From contig JBGAPZ010000002.1 of the NCBI GenBank assembly GCA_044220975.1, positions 1-64,000 on the forward strand: a stretch of DNA of 64,000 nt. Reading direction: 5' to 3'. Shown piece after piece: positions 1 to 8,299 of the stretch. The position numbers and the translations under genes were made by a program. The notes under the pieces were generated by a model. It ran no database searches. It was not told the origin of the DNA and saw only the letters and a program-made list of their open reading frames with translations. Source of the DNA: SZUA-430 sp044220975. Its GTDB lineage: Bacteria > Pseudomonadota > Alphaproteobacteria > Micropepsales > Micropepsaceae. Within the stretch, counting starts at the first letter, position 1. Each line of letters opens with the position of its first letter.

Positions 1-1748
1 GGGGCGTTTTCTTCGCTTAGGATGTGGTGGGCGGCGTAGAAGCTTGAGAAGCGTTGGGCGAGATCGAAGGCGTAGGCGCAGAGGATGTTGGGGCTGCGTT
101 TGGCGGCGGCGGATTCCACGGCGGCGGGGAGTTGGTCGAGGGCTAGCATGAGGCTGCGTTCCTCCATCGCCAAAGCTTCGGAGGACAGGTCTGCTGGTGC
201 TGCGCCGGACGAAGACGCTGCAGAAGATAAGAGCCGGCTGGAAGCCGGCGGTCCCAGGGTGAGGGGGCCTGCTTTTAGGTTTTGGTCTTCGGCTTTTTTT
301 AGGAGGCTTTTGATGCGGACGGCGGCGTATTGGAGATAGGGGCCGGTTTCGCCTTCGAATTTTGTGAACCTTGCGAGGTCGAAGACGTAGTTGGTTAGGC
401 GTTGGTTTTGTAGGTCGGCGAATTTGATGGCTGCTAGACCTACCTGGCGTGCGATTTCTTCGCGTTCTTCTTGCGGGTAGCCTGTCGCTAGGCCTGCTTC
501 GTTCAGGCGGTTTAGGGCTTCTTGTTTTGCTTGTTCGATGAGGTCGAAGAGTTTGACCGTGCCGCCGGCTCTGGTGCGGAAGGGTTTGCCGTCGGGGCCG
601 TTGACGGTGCCGAAGCCCACGTGTTCGAGCGTCGCTCTCCCGCTAAGGCCCGCTTTCTTTGCGCCGCGGAAGACTTTTTCGAAGTGGTCGTGTTGGGGTT
701 GGCCGACGACGTAGAGGATGAGGTCGGGGTCGGCCGTCTTCACGCGGTCGACGATCGTGGCGAGGTCGGTCGTTTCGTAGAGGGCGGCGCCGTCGCTCTT
801 TTGCACGATCAGGGGCGGGAGTTCGCGTTTGTCGCCCTCTTCCGCGATGTGGATGACGAGCGCGCCTTGGCTCTCCACCGCGAGGCCGCGGCGTTTCAGA
901 TCGTCCACCATGGGTGCCACGAGTTTGTCGACGTCGCTTTCGCCCTTCCACCAGTCGAAGTGGATGTCGAGCGCGTCGAACTCGCGGCGCACGCCCGCGA
1001 ACGATACGCCGCGGAAGTGCTCCCACAGCGCGCGGTAGCCTGGATGGCCGGCCTGCAGTTCCTTCGTCGCTTTGCGCGCTTCGTCGAGGCGCTCAGGGTC
1101 CGCTTTGCAGGCGGCGCTGGCCTTCGGGTAGATGCGCTCCAAGTCTTCCATCGCGACGGGCGAGGCGTTCGGGTACGGGCCTTTGTTCGCTTCGTCGAAA
1201 TAGGGAAGGTCCGGCTGTTCGCGTTTCAGCTCCGTGATCAGCTGACCCATCTGCAGGCCCCAATCGCCGAAGTGGACGTCGCTGATCACCGTGTCGCCCA
1301 TGAAGCGGAACAGGCGCTGCAACGCGTCGCCGATGACGAGCGAGCGCAGGTGGCCCGCGTGCATGGTCTTGGCGATGTTGGGGCCGCCGAAATCGATGAT
1401 CACGGTTTGCGGGTTCGCGCGCAGCGGTACGCCGGCGCGCGGGTCGTCGCGGAGTTTGTCGATGTGGGCGGCCAGCGCTTCGTCGGTCAGCGTCAGGTTG
1501 ATGAAGCCGGGGCCTGCGATCTCTACCTTCGCAAGGCGCGGGTCGGCTTTCAGGCGCGCCACGATTTTCTCGGCGAGCGCGCGCGGGTTTTGCTTTTGCG
1601 CCTTCGCTGCGGCGAGCGCGCCGTTGCATTGAAATTGCGCGAGGTCCGGCCGGTCGGAGGTGGTGACCGTGCCGTATACGGGGTCGAGGCCTTCGGCGGC
1701 GAAGGCTTGGCCCGCGAGGGTGGTGAGGAGTTGAGTAAGCGTTGCCAT
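1..1748 (-). CDS. argS: arginine--tRNA ligase (3' end outside window)
   Basis: Class I arginyl-tRNA synthetase, which charges tRNA-Arg in the cytoplasm. About 582 codons lie in the window; the last few dozen residues are missing. The signature HAGHLRS (the HIGH box) follows FGGPNIAKTM near residue 115, and a DHFEKVF segment and a VNGPDGKPFRTRAGG segment match the family core. The start is the ATG at 1748; no upstream in-frame alternative is needed. The anticodon-binding part carries a Ser/Ala-rich stretch of roughly 25 residues (about 180-260) that contains a GCCGGC-TGGAA-GCCGGC hairpin and looks like an in-frame repeat insertion. Identity is secure; the exact end is not visible. Confidence 0.95.
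   Translation of the reverse strand, partial: MATLTQLLTTLAGQAFAAEGLDPVYGTVTTSDRPDLAQFQCNGALAAAKAQKQNPRALAEKIVARLKADPRLAKVEIAGPGFINLTLTDEALAAHIDKLRDDPRAGVPLRANPQTVIIDFGGPNIAKTMHAGHLRSLVIGDALQRLFRFMGDTVISDVHFGDWGLQMGQLITELKREQPDLPYFDEANKGPYPNASPVAMEDLERIYPKASAACKADPERLDEARKATKELQAGHPGYRALWEHFRGVSFAGVRREFDALDIHFDWWKGESDVDKLVAPMVDDLKRRGLAVESQGALVIHIAEEGDKRELPPLIVQKSDGAALYETTDLATIVDRVKTADPDLILYVVGQPQHDHFEKVFRGAKKAGLSGRATLEHVGFGTVNGPDGKPFRTRAGGTVKLFDLIEQAKQEALNRLNEAGLATGYPQEEREEIARQVGLAAIKFADLQNQRLTNYVFDLARFTKFEGETGPYLQYAAVRIKSLLKKAEDQNLKAGPLTLGPPASSRLLSSAASSSGAAPADLSSEALAMEERSLMLALDQLPAAVESAAAKRSPNILCAYAFDLAQRFSSFYAAHHILSEENA
185..258. repeat. REP-like GC palindrome inserted in frame in argS
   Basis: GCCGGC at 233-238 and GCCGGC at 244-249, separated by TGGAA, form a hairpin. 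It lies in a low-complexity Ser/Ala coding stretch between two segments that look like normal arginyl-tRNA synthetase. The boundaries are estimated from where the protein stops looking conserved. Related GCCGGC-spacer-GCCGGC repeats are scattered in many GC-rich genomes, so a small dispersed repeat is the simplest reading. No second copy was seen in this window. Confidence 0.45.
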
Positions 1749-1764
1749 GGTGGGGGTTTAGTAG

Positions 1765-1928
1765 CACCCCACTCTCCCCTTGCGGGAGAGTACATTTTTC
1801 GCGTTTCAGCGAAAAATGGTGAGGGGTGCGCTGAACGTCAGCGGCCACGGCGGTGCCCGTGGAGACTCAGCGGACCCCCTCACCAGTTTTGCGTTCCGCA
1901 AAACTGGGCTCTCCCGCAAGGGGAGAGC
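1765..1928. repeat. Large composite palindromic intergenic repeat (REP/MITE-like)
   Basis: The element is built as two mirror halves. The left half has hairpin CTCTCCCCTTGCGGGAGAG (1772-1790), then an ATTTTTCGC...GCGAAAAAT hairpin (1794-1817), then GGTGAGGGG. The right half has CCCCCTCACC, then an AGTTTTGCG...CGCAAAACT hairpin (1885-1905), then CTCTCCC...GGGAGAG (1909-1927). It fills the gap upstream of argS and downstream of the secreted-protein gene. It has no coding content. Repeats with CTCTCCC-GCAA-GGGGAGAG stems are common in alphaproteobacterial genomes. It may also act as a transcription terminator. Confidence 0.7.
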
Positions 1929-1936
1929 AAGGGACG

Positions 1937-2443
1937 TTAGCGCGAGGCGGTGCGGTTGTAGTCGGCTTGGGCTTCGGTGAGTTGGAAGCCGATCGTGACC
2001 GAATAGTCTTCGGCCGCTTTGCCCGGCGCGATGGGGATGTCGATCTTGGCGACGCTCTCTTTGACCTTCAGCATGCGGTCGCCGGCGAAGTTCAGTTTCA
2101 GGTCGAAGACTTCTTTCGCGATCACTTCGCCGTTCATGATGACGGCCACGAAATAAGGCACGCTGCGCGGGGCGATGTCGCTTGTCGGTGCGATCGCGCT
2201 TTTCACCCAGAAGCTTAGTTTCGACGTCGCAGTGCCGCGCACGACGGCGCACGAGAGCGCCGGATCGCGGATCTCGGCCTTGAGGTCGATCTTCGTGCCG
2301 TCCATCTGCGTGATGCGGGTGGCGTCGCTCAAAATGTTGATCGCGGGACACTTTGCAGCGGGCACGCGTGCCTGCGTTTTCGCAAACGCTATGCTTGCGG
2401 TGGCCGCGAGAACCACTGCCGCTGCGATCGATTTGTGAGCCAC
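1937..2443 (-). CDS. Secreted protein of unknown function
   Basis: A 168-residue protein with an N-terminal signal peptide (hydrophobic AAAVVLAATASIAFA, cleavage near AFA-KT) and two cysteines in the mature part. I do not recognise the family; the mature part looks beta-rich and has no obvious catalytic motif. The start was set at GTG 2443 because GGAGGGG lies five bases upstream of it; the ATG at 2455 would place this ribosome-binding sequence inside the coding region. It lies between argS and a CDGSH protein gene on the same strand. Probably periplasmic. Confidence 0.7.
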   Translation of the reverse strand: MAHKSIAAAVVLAATASIAFAKTQARVPAAKCPAINILSDATRITQMDGTKIDLKAEIRDPALSCAVVRGTATSKLSFWVKSAIAPTSDIAPRSVPYFVAVIMNGEVIAKEVFDLKLNFAGDRMLKVKESVAKIDIPIAPGKAAEDYSVTIGFQLTEAQADYNRTASR

Positions 2444-2458
2444 TGACCCCTCCATTCG

Positions 2459-2698
2459 TTACGTAAGTTTGTTGTGCGTGCCGTCGCAGAGCGGGCGGTT
2501 GTCCGTCTGCTTGCAAGCACAGAAGAAGACTTTCTTGGATTCCGTTGCCGTGTACTCGACGGGCGTGAACGCGCTGCCTTTATGGCTGCCGTCGCAGAAC
2601 GGCTGGTTCTTCGATTGGCCGCAGGCGCACCACCAATAGGACTTTCCGGCCACGACTTCGACCGGAATGGGCGCGCGCGCCGCGACGTGGCCTTTCAT
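2459..2698 (-). CDS. CDGSH iron-sulfur domain protein (mitoNEET-like)
   Basis: A 79-residue cytoplasmic protein with two CDGSH modules: CACGQSKNQPFCDGSH near residues 24-39 and CACKQTDNRPLCDGTH near 60-75. Each supplies three Cys and one His for a redox-active, acid-labile [2Fe-2S] cluster. Small double-CDGSH proteins are common in bacteria; their roles in redox or iron homeostasis are little defined. Its stop lies three bases upstream of the ATG at 2455 of the secreted-protein gene, so the two may be co-transcribed. It is divergent from ispH, which encodes an Fe-S enzyme. Confidence 0.88.
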   Translation of the reverse strand: MKGHVAARAPIPVEVVAGKSYWWCACGQSKNQPFCDGSHKGSAFTPVEYTATESKKVFFCACKQTDNRPLCDGTHNKLT

Positions 2699-2733
2699 CC
2701 CCGAAACCCCTATCTTCCGGGGTCGAGAGCTAA

Positions 2734-3690
2734 GTGATGGACGTCACATTGTCAAAAGAGAAGCTCACTATACTCCTGGCTGCACCGCGTGGATTTTGCG
2801 CGGGCGTCGACCGCGCCATTCAGATCGTGGAGCGCGCGCTCGATCGTTTTGGCGCGCCGGTCTACGTGCGCCACGAGATCGTGCACAACCGCTTTGTCGT
2901 TGAGGGGCTTGAGAAAAAGGGCGCCGTGTTCGTGAAAGAGCTCGACCAAGTGCCCGAGGGGGCACCCGTCGTGTTTTCCGCACATGGCGTTCCGAAATCG
3001 GTGCCGGTGCACGCCCGCGAGCGACGACTCAATGCGCTCGATGCAACCTGCCCGCTGGTGTCCAAAGTGCACGTGGAGGCGGAGCGGCATCACGACTCGG
3101 GGCGCGAGATCGTGCTGATCGGACATGCCGGGCACCCGGAAGTCGTGGGCACGATGGGGCAGCTGCCTGCGGGCGCCGTGAAGCTTGTCGAGACGGTCGC
3201 GGATGCCGAAGCGTTTCAGGCCGCCGATCCCGCGCGCCTCGCCTACATCACGCAGACGACGCTCAGTGTCGACGATACGGCGGCGATCGTCGCCGTGTTG
3301 AAGCGGCGGTTTCCGCTGATCGCGACGCCGCACAAGGAAGATATTTGCTACGCGACGACGAACAGGCAGGAGGCGGTGAAAGCGATCGCACCGCGCGCGG
3401 ACGTGGTGCTGGTGATCGGCGCGCCGAATTCGTCGAACTCGATGCGGCTCGTTGAGGTGGCGACGCGCGCCGGTGTGAAGCGCGCAGCACTGGTGCAGCG
3501 GGCGGGCGATATCGACTGGGGCATGGTCGCCGGTGCCCGTGTGGTGGGGCTGACCGCGGGCGCGTCGGCGCCGGACGTTCTGATCACCGAAGTGATCGAC
3601 GCGTTCCGCGCGCGTTACGACGTCACCGTCGAAGAGACGGAGACGGCGCGGGAAACGGTGACGTTCCGCTTACCCCGGGCATTAGCTTAG
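2734..3690 (+). CDS. ispH: 4-hydroxy-3-methylbut-2-enyl diphosphate reductase
   Basis: Last enzyme of the MEP isoprenoid pathway. It reduces HMBPP to IPP and DMAPP with a [4Fe-4S] cluster. The three cluster cysteines are visible in APRGFCAGV (near residue 20), ATCPLVSKVH (near 107) and ICYATTNRQ (near 205). The 318-residue length is normal. The start may be GTG 2734 or the next codon, ATG 2737. In many alphaproteobacteria ispH, thrB and rnhA lie together; here a secreted peptidase-like gene sits between ispH and thrB. Confidence 0.96.
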   Translation: MMDVTLSKEKLTILLAAPRGFCAGVDRAIQIVERALDRFGAPVYVRHEIVHNRFVVEGLEKKGAVFVKELDQVPEGAPVVFSAHGVPKSVPVHARERRLNALDATCPLVSKVHVEAERHHDSGREIVLIGHAGHPEVVGTMGQLPAGAVKLVETVADAEAFQAADPARLAYITQTTLSVDDTAAIVAVLKRRFPLIATPHKEDICYATTNRQEAVKAIAPRADVVLVIGAPNSSNSMRLVEVATRAGVKRAALVQRAGDIDWGMVAGARVVGLTAGASAPDVLITEVIDAFRARYDVTVEETETARETVTFRLPRALA

Positions 3691-3780
3691 GGCGATCGAC
3701 TCGACGCACAGCCAAGACATATGACGTGCAGCGTCTCGGTTTGTAGCAATCGTCACCCTGCCTATCGCCGGCCCCGTTGC

Positions 3781-3786
3781 TATACT
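3781..3786 (+). promoter_or_regulatory. Candidate -10 box upstream of secreted peptidase gene
   Basis: TATACT stands out in the GC-rich 127-base gap after ispH, 32 bases before the proposed TTG start. No good -35 hexamer is seen at 16-18 bases, so this is a weak promoter call. Confidence 0.35.
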
Positions 3787-3817
3787 CGCCGCGCAACTTG
3801 CGTCGGGAGGCTGGCTC

Positions 3818-5563
3818 TTGTTCGTGCGATTCACGCTGCTGTTTGCCGTTGTTGCGGCAATTCTCGTTCCCACCGCATCGGCGGAGCCACCCGGATGCGA
3901 CGCGACCTACCTGCGCGGGTTCTCCATCACCGACGAACACGGACGTACGGTGTGGTCGCCTGGCGATATGGAGTGCGTCGAGTATTTCCGCTTCAGCGTC
4001 ACGACGCCGGGCGGTTCGAGGACGTTCCGGGCGATCGGCGATATCAGCGCCCGGGCCTTGCTCAGACCCGGTGACATTGCCCGCGTCGAAGCAGGTGCGC
4101 GGCGCGCGGCGGCCAATCTCTCCGCACTCGGCGATTACCGGATCGACAACGTCACCTATCTCGTCTCGTTGATCGGTAGCGTGCCGTTGGCCGACGAGAT
4201 TCGCGATCCGAACGGACGGCACAAAGACGGAAGCGCGGCGGCGTGGACGCTGGACCCAGCTTGGTCATCGCGACACGAGTGCCCGGTCACCCTATTCCTG
4301 TTCGGCCCCTCCGCCGGCGAGGACATTCACTACACGGTCGCGCACGAGACGTTTCACTGCGTGGAACACGGCAGTCTCAGTACGGCGCAGCACGCGACGA
4401 TGACGGGCGGCGGCCTATGGTGGGGCGAAGGTGCCGCGGAGCTTTTTGCCGCCTACAGTGTGCGCCGGTCGAGCTGGAACAACGCGCCCGACTTTCGCCG
4501 CGCCGTCGAAGCGCAGCGGCCGCTTTATGCGATGACCTACGAAGCTTCGATCTTCTTTTATTGGCACTATCAGAGATCCGGGCTTGGCGCGCTGATGCCG
4601 TTCCTCAGGCGCATGGCCGGCAGCTCCAGCGACGGGGCACAACGCGCGGCGATCCGCAGCGCGATCTCGAACGCCGACTTGCTGCAGTTCGCGCAAGACT
4701 TCGACGACAGCAAGATCAAGTATCCGAACGGTGCCCTGCTCAGCTTCGGCGCGCGCATCGACGGCGAGCAATGGACCATCAACCGGACCACCACGGTTCG
4801 GCGCACGGTGAAGCCGTTCGTCATCATGCCGGGATGGACGGACTACGAATGCGGCAAGTGGGCGAACACACTCACGCCCGACGGCACGAACGTCGCCATC
4901 CGCAAGGATCCCGGTACGACGTGGGGCGCATGGCCCGCGAACACCGACTGCCGCAGCGAACGGCGCGCGCGCTATCGCGTGATGGCGATGCATACGGGCG
5001 ACGGGAACGCAGCGCTTTCGCTGCGCGCGAACCGCGACATCGCGTGCACATCCTGCCTGACCGGTGAGGCCTTTATCGACGCGTGTCTGGTCGGCAAATG
5101 GGAAATGACCGGCGGCGGGCCGATGGAGTGGCTGAGCCGGCGCATGGGAAGCACGCGCTTCACGCGCAACAACAACACGACGCTTCGGATCACACTGAAC
5201 GACGACGGCACGTTCTTCGGCGAATCCGTCGGCCTCGACTATCAAACAACCACGCCGCACCGCAAAGGTCCCATCACCGGCGATGCCCGCGCGCGCACGA
5301 GTACGACGAGCGGATATTGGTCGGCCAAAGATGGCGTGATGCGCGCTTGCGACAATGGCGTTAGCGCACGCGGGACAGTGACGGTTCAGCAACGCGGCAT
5401 CTCGAAGACAATGCCGGCCAACGTCAACCAAGGGCCGACGAACGGCGAGACGCACTACACGTGCTCGGCCACGACGTACACTTCGAGCACCACGATGCAT
5501 GACGGCAGCAATATGGAGTACCGTTTCCGCCGCCTGACACCGCCGCCGCCGGCACCGCGCTAG
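3818..5563 (+). CDS. Secreted putative zinc metallopeptidase (gluzincin-like)
   Basis: A 581-residue exported protein with a signal peptide ending near TASA-EP. It contains HETFH near residue 178 and a downstream WWGEGAAELFA segment about 30 residues later. This is the HExxH...EGxAE layout of gluzincin metallopeptidases, with two His and one Glu as likely zinc ligands. The C-terminal half has several Cys and a beta-rich look, and ends in a Pro-rich tail. The start is TTG 3818, supported by GGGAGG seven bases upstream. I do not recognise a named family, and the substrate is unknown. It lies between ispH and thrB. Confidence 0.7.
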   Translation: MFVRFTLLFAVVAAILVPTASAEPPGCDATYLRGFSITDEHGRTVWSPGDMECVEYFRFSVTTPGGSRTFRAIGDISARALLRPGDIARVEAGARRAAANLSALGDYRIDNVTYLVSLIGSVPLADEIRDPNGRHKDGSAAAWTLDPAWSSRHECPVTLFLFGPSAGEDIHYTVAHETFHCVEHGSLSTAQHATMTGGGLWWGEGAAELFAAYSVRRSSWNNAPDFRRAVEAQRPLYAMTYEASIFFYWHYQRSGLGALMPFLRRMAGSSSDGAQRAAIRSAISNADLLQFAQDFDDSKIKYPNGALLSFGARIDGEQWTINRTTTVRRTVKPFVIMPGWTDYECGKWANTLTPDGTNVAIRKDPGTTWGAWPANTDCRSERRARYRVMAMHTGDGNAALSLRANRDIACTSCLTGEAFIDACLVGKWEMTGGGPMEWLSRRMGSTRFTRNNNTTLRITLNDDGTFFGESVGLDYQTTTPHRKGPITGDARARTSTTSGYWSAKDGVMRACDNGVSARGTVTVQQRGISKTMPANVNQGPTNGETHYTCSATTYTSSTTMHDGSNMEYRFRRLTPPPPAPR

Positions 5564-5660
5564 CCCACGATCAGCGCCCCTGCCGCCCGCCGTAGCGTTC
5601 TCGGCTGACAGCGCGGCTTACGCGGTTTGCTTTGCGGCGAATCCCGACTATTACCTCGCC

Positions 5661-6626
5661 ATGGCCGTTTACACCGATGTCAGCGATGCGGAGCTCACCC
5701 AGTTTCTGGAGGCGTTCGAGCTTGGCGCGGCGCTGACGTTCAAGGGAATTGCGGAGGGGGTCGAGAATTCGAACTTCTTCCTGAAGACGGAGCGCGGGAC
5801 GTTCATCCTCACGCTCTACGAAAAGCGCGTTCGCGAGGAGGACTTGCCGTTCTTCCTAGGCCTGCTCGAACATCTGTCGCGTAAAGGCATTCAGTGTCCC
5901 CTGCCCGTTCGCGCGCGCGACGGGAAGGCTTGGCGCACGCTCGCCGGCCGGCCGGCGGCGCTGATGACGTTTCTTTCGGGCCTGTCGCCAAAGCGGCCGG
6001 ATGCGCAGCAGTGCGGCGAACTCGGCGCGGCGCTTGCGCGGCTGCATCTTGCGGGCGCGGATTACAAACTCACGCGGCCGAATGCGCTATCGGTCGAAGG
6101 GTGGAAGGCGCTCGTCAAGCAATGCGAGGCAAAGGCGAATAGCGTTCACATGGGGCTCGGCACGTCGATCGGCGCAGAGCTTCGCTGGCTTGAGCAGCAT
6201 TGGCCGGCGGGATTGCCTTCCGGCGTGATCCACGCGGACCTCTTTCCCGACAATGTGTTCTTCATGGAGGGCAAGCTCTCCGGGCTGATCGACTTCTATT
6301 TCGCGTGCAACGATTCCTACGCGTACGATATCGCGGTTTGTCTAAACGCCTGGTGTTTCGAACACGACGGCGCGTTCAACATCACGAAGGGGCGCGCACT
6401 GCTGTCGACGTATCGTGCGATCCGGCCGTTCACAGCTGCGGAGGTTGCGGCGCTGCCCGTTCTCGCACGGGGTGCTGCGTTCCGGTTCCTGCTCACACGG
6501 CTCTACGATTGGATCAACCGCGATTCCTCGGCTCTCGTCCGGCCTAAAGATCCGCTCGAGTATCTAACTAAACTTCGCTTTCATCAGTCGGCCGCAGGCG
6601 CGGCGTCCTACGGGTGGCCTGAATGA
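5661..6626 (+). CDS. thrB: Homoserine kinase (choline-kinase-like type)
   Basis: Phosphorylates L-homoserine in threonine synthesis. The 321-residue protein belongs to the aminoglycoside phosphotransferase/choline kinase fold form of ThrB that proteobacteria use. Evidence is the start MAVYTDVSDAEL, the ENSNFFL segment, the Brenner motif HADLFPDNVFF near residue 193, and LIDFYFACND for the metal-binding Asp. Its stop overlaps the rnhA start by ATGA. threonine synthase (thrC) is in this window at 22.8-24.1 kb rather than adjacent. Confidence 0.95.
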   Translation: MAVYTDVSDAELTQFLEAFELGAALTFKGIAEGVENSNFFLKTERGTFILTLYEKRVREEDLPFFLGLLEHLSRKGIQCPLPVRARDGKAWRTLAGRPAALMTFLSGLSPKRPDAQQCGELGAALARLHLAGADYKLTRPNALSVEGWKALVKQCEAKANSVHMGLGTSIGAELRWLEQHWPAGLPSGVIHADLFPDNVFFMEGKLSGLIDFYFACNDSYAYDIAVCLNAWCFEHDGAFNITKGRALLSTYRAIRPFTAAEVAALPVLARGAAFRFLLTRLYDWINRDSSALVRPKDPLEYLTKLRFHQSAAGAASYGWPE

Positions 6627-7054
6627 ACCACGTGGAGATTTACACCGACGGCGCGTGCTCAGGTAATCCGGGGCCGGGCGGTTGGGGGGCGATCCTGATC
6701 TTCAAGGACTCGCGCAAGGAGCTTTCCGGCGGCGAGCGCGAGACGACGAACAATCGCATGGAGCTGATGGCCGCAATCGGTGCGCTCGAAGCGTTGAAGC
6801 GGCCATGCGACGTTCATCTGCACACGGACAGTATGTATCTGAAGGACGGCGTCACGAAGTGGATCCACGGCTGGAAGAAGAACGGCTGGAAGACGGCCGA
6901 CAGGAAGCCTGTGAAGAACGTCGATCTGTGGCAACGCCTTGAAGAGGCTGCGGCGAGACACAAAGTCAGCTGGCGCTGGGTGCGCGGACACGACGGGCAC
7001 GAAATGAACGAAGCGGCCGACGCATTGGCGCGGGCGGCAGTGCCGGGAGGCTAG
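6623..7054 (+). CDS. rnhA: Ribonuclease HI
   Basis: Cleaves RNA in RNA-DNA hybrids, for example R-loops and Okazaki primers. The 143-residue length is typical. The catalytic carboxylates are visible: Asp in YTDGACSGNPGPGGWG, Glu in NNRMELMAA, Asp in HTDSMYLKDG, and the final Asp in NEAADALA, with the active-site His in VRGHDGHE. It overlaps thrB by four bases and is likely translationally coupled to it. Confidence 0.97.
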   Translation: MNHVEIYTDGACSGNPGPGGWGAILIFKDSRKELSGGERETTNNRMELMAAIGALEALKRPCDVHLHTDSMYLKDGVTKWIHGWKKNGWKTADRKPVKNVDLWQRLEEAAARHKVSWRWVRGHDGHEMNEAADALARAAVPGG

Positions 7055-7129
7055 CGCCCGCGTTTTCACCAGCGCCTGTTTGAATGCGACATCGTGCAGT
7101 ATCAACGGCTGAACGACCTCGTCGCCATT

Positions 7130-7158
7130 GGCACCGGAACTCAGACGGCAGAGGTGCC
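7130..7158 (+). terminator. Possible weak hairpin downstream of rnhA
   Basis: GGCACC (7130-7135) pairs with GGTGCC (7153-7158), followed by a T-rich stretch around 7160-7172. The stem is only six base pairs with a 17-base loop, so it is a marginal terminator for the ispH-thrB-rnhA direction. Confidence 0.3.
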
Positions 7159-7169
7159 GGTTTGATATT

Positions 7170-7197
7170 GTTCGAGTTCGGCTAGCTGGTTAGAGCA
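7170..7197. other. tRNA-like fragments (possible attachment-site remnant)
   Basis: GTTCGAGT (7170-7177) resembles a T-arm loop and AGCTGGTTAGAGCA (7184-7197) matches the common D-arm sequence of bacterial tRNAs. They are adjacent in T-arm then D-arm order, and no cloverleaf can be folded, so this is not a functional tRNA. The fragment lies exactly at the 3' end of the accessory operon and includes its stop codon. Confidence 0.3.
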
Positions 7198-8299
7198 CTC
7201 TCCCCGGGAATTGCGCCTTCAGTTCTTGATGGAAGAGATCCGCGAAGGTCTCGAACCCGGACTTCGCCGGGTGAAGTTCATTGTGCCAGGAGTTGGTCGT
7301 CGGTGGGAGCTTGGCCTGCGTCTCGATAAACGAGACCTTCGGCTTCATCTTGAACGTCGCCAAGAGTCTTGCGAATTGCTGGAGCATTTCCTTCACCACG
7401 GCCGATGCAGCACCGAGGTTCGTAAAGCGGCGCATGTCGAAGGCTGGCTTGAGCCAAGGGCCGTAGAAGCAGACCCCACGGCCATCGGGAATCGCGAAGT
7501 CGTAGCCATGGAAAATGATGCGCGTGCTAGGGCTCAACGCATCCCGCAATTCGATCAAGTCTTCGTATCCCGCGCGCACGAGGGACAGCGCGGCATCGAA
7601 GCGCGCCTGGTGGATCTGATCTTTCGGCGGCGCGCCCGGCTTGAAGTCTCGTAGCCAGAGCGCCAAGGGATTGTCTACAATGTCATTTCCCCCACCGGAG
7701 AACAGCAGCGCGTCCCAGGGACCGCCTGCGGGGCATCCTTTTGTCAGCTGATCGACGAGACTTTTTCTCTGCTTGACGCCTAACATGAACCGGACTTCGT
7801 CTCCTGCATCGGCGAGATTGAGGATCGGGACACCGAGCCTCTTTTCAAGCCGTGGGATGATACCGCCACCAAAGAGCGGCACTGGATAGTCAAACCACGA
7901 GTCCCCTTCGGCGAAGATCTGAAGTGGCTTGAACGACGGCTGCACAGTGGCAGGAGCGCGACGCGCGCCCGCTCGCTGCACTTTCACCGCGCGCTTGACG
8001 CCACGCTCCTTCATAATGGTCATGATCGCCTTGTAGTCACGCACCCGTCGCTCGCGCTCCTTCTGACGCTTTGTCCCCAAATCCTTCCGCCTCTCGCCCA
8101 GCGTGGCCAACGAATCCGTATCGACTGCCGCCTTGCTTATGGCGCGCCTCGCCTTCGGCGGTGCAGCGAGGGCTTTGGCTTCATCGAGGGTGACCGGCCC
8201 CTCTTCAATCAAAAGCCGCTTCGGAGAGGCGGCCGAACGCGCCATCCTCTTGCCTGACTGCCCAGCCTTGGCGCGTGTCGTCTTGGTCGGCTTTGTCAT
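7190..8299 (-). CDS. SGNH/GDSL-like hydrolase, partner of metzincin-CHAT protein
   Basis: A 369-residue protein. Residues 1-115 are very basic and low in complexity; no signal peptide is seen. Residues 125-360 carry SGNH hydrolase blocks: GDSWFDYP (132-139, nucleophile Ser134, GDSW rather than GDSL), GGGND (202-206, oxyanion Asn) and HNELHP (339-344, catalytic His343). Such enzymes are esterases or lipases on acyl or carbohydrate ester substrates; the substrate here is unknown. Its ATG overlaps the stop of the upstream metzincin-CHAT gene as ATGA, implying coupled expression. GC is lower than in flanking genes. The pairing of this hydrolase with a protease fusion suggests a joint function. 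Confidence 0.75.
   Translation of the reverse strand: MTKPTKTTRAKAGQSGKRMARSAASPKRLLIEEGPVTLDEAKALAAPPKARRAISKAAVDTDSLATLGERRKDLGTKRQKERERRVRDYKAIMTIMKERGVKRAVKVQRAGARRAPATVQPSFKPLQIFAEGDSWFDYPVPLFGGGIIPRLEKRLGVPILNLADAGDEVRFMLGVKQRKSLVDQLTKGCPAGGPWDALLFSGGGNDIVDNPLALWLRDFKPGAPPKDQIHQARFDAALSLVRAGYEDLIELRDALSPSTRIIFHGYDFAIPDGRGVCFYGPWLKPAFDMRRFTNLGAASAVVKEMLQQFARLLATFKMKPKVSFIETQAKLPPTTNSWHNELHPAKSGFETFADLFHQELKAQFPGRVL

Noticed and set aside
522..1940. 472-residue open frame on the plus strand
   Set aside because: It is antisense to argS and to the palindromic repeat, with low-complexity Arg/Ala composition. argS on the other strand has clear family motifs.
4415..5500. 361-residue minus-strand frame
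   Set aside because: It is antisense to the secreted peptidase-like gene, with Arg/Ala/Val-rich composition typical of shadow frames in GC-rich DNA.
7160..7200. A functional tRNA gene
   Set aside because: Only fragments matching a D-arm and a T-arm loop are present, in the wrong order; no acceptor stem or anticodon arm can be folded.
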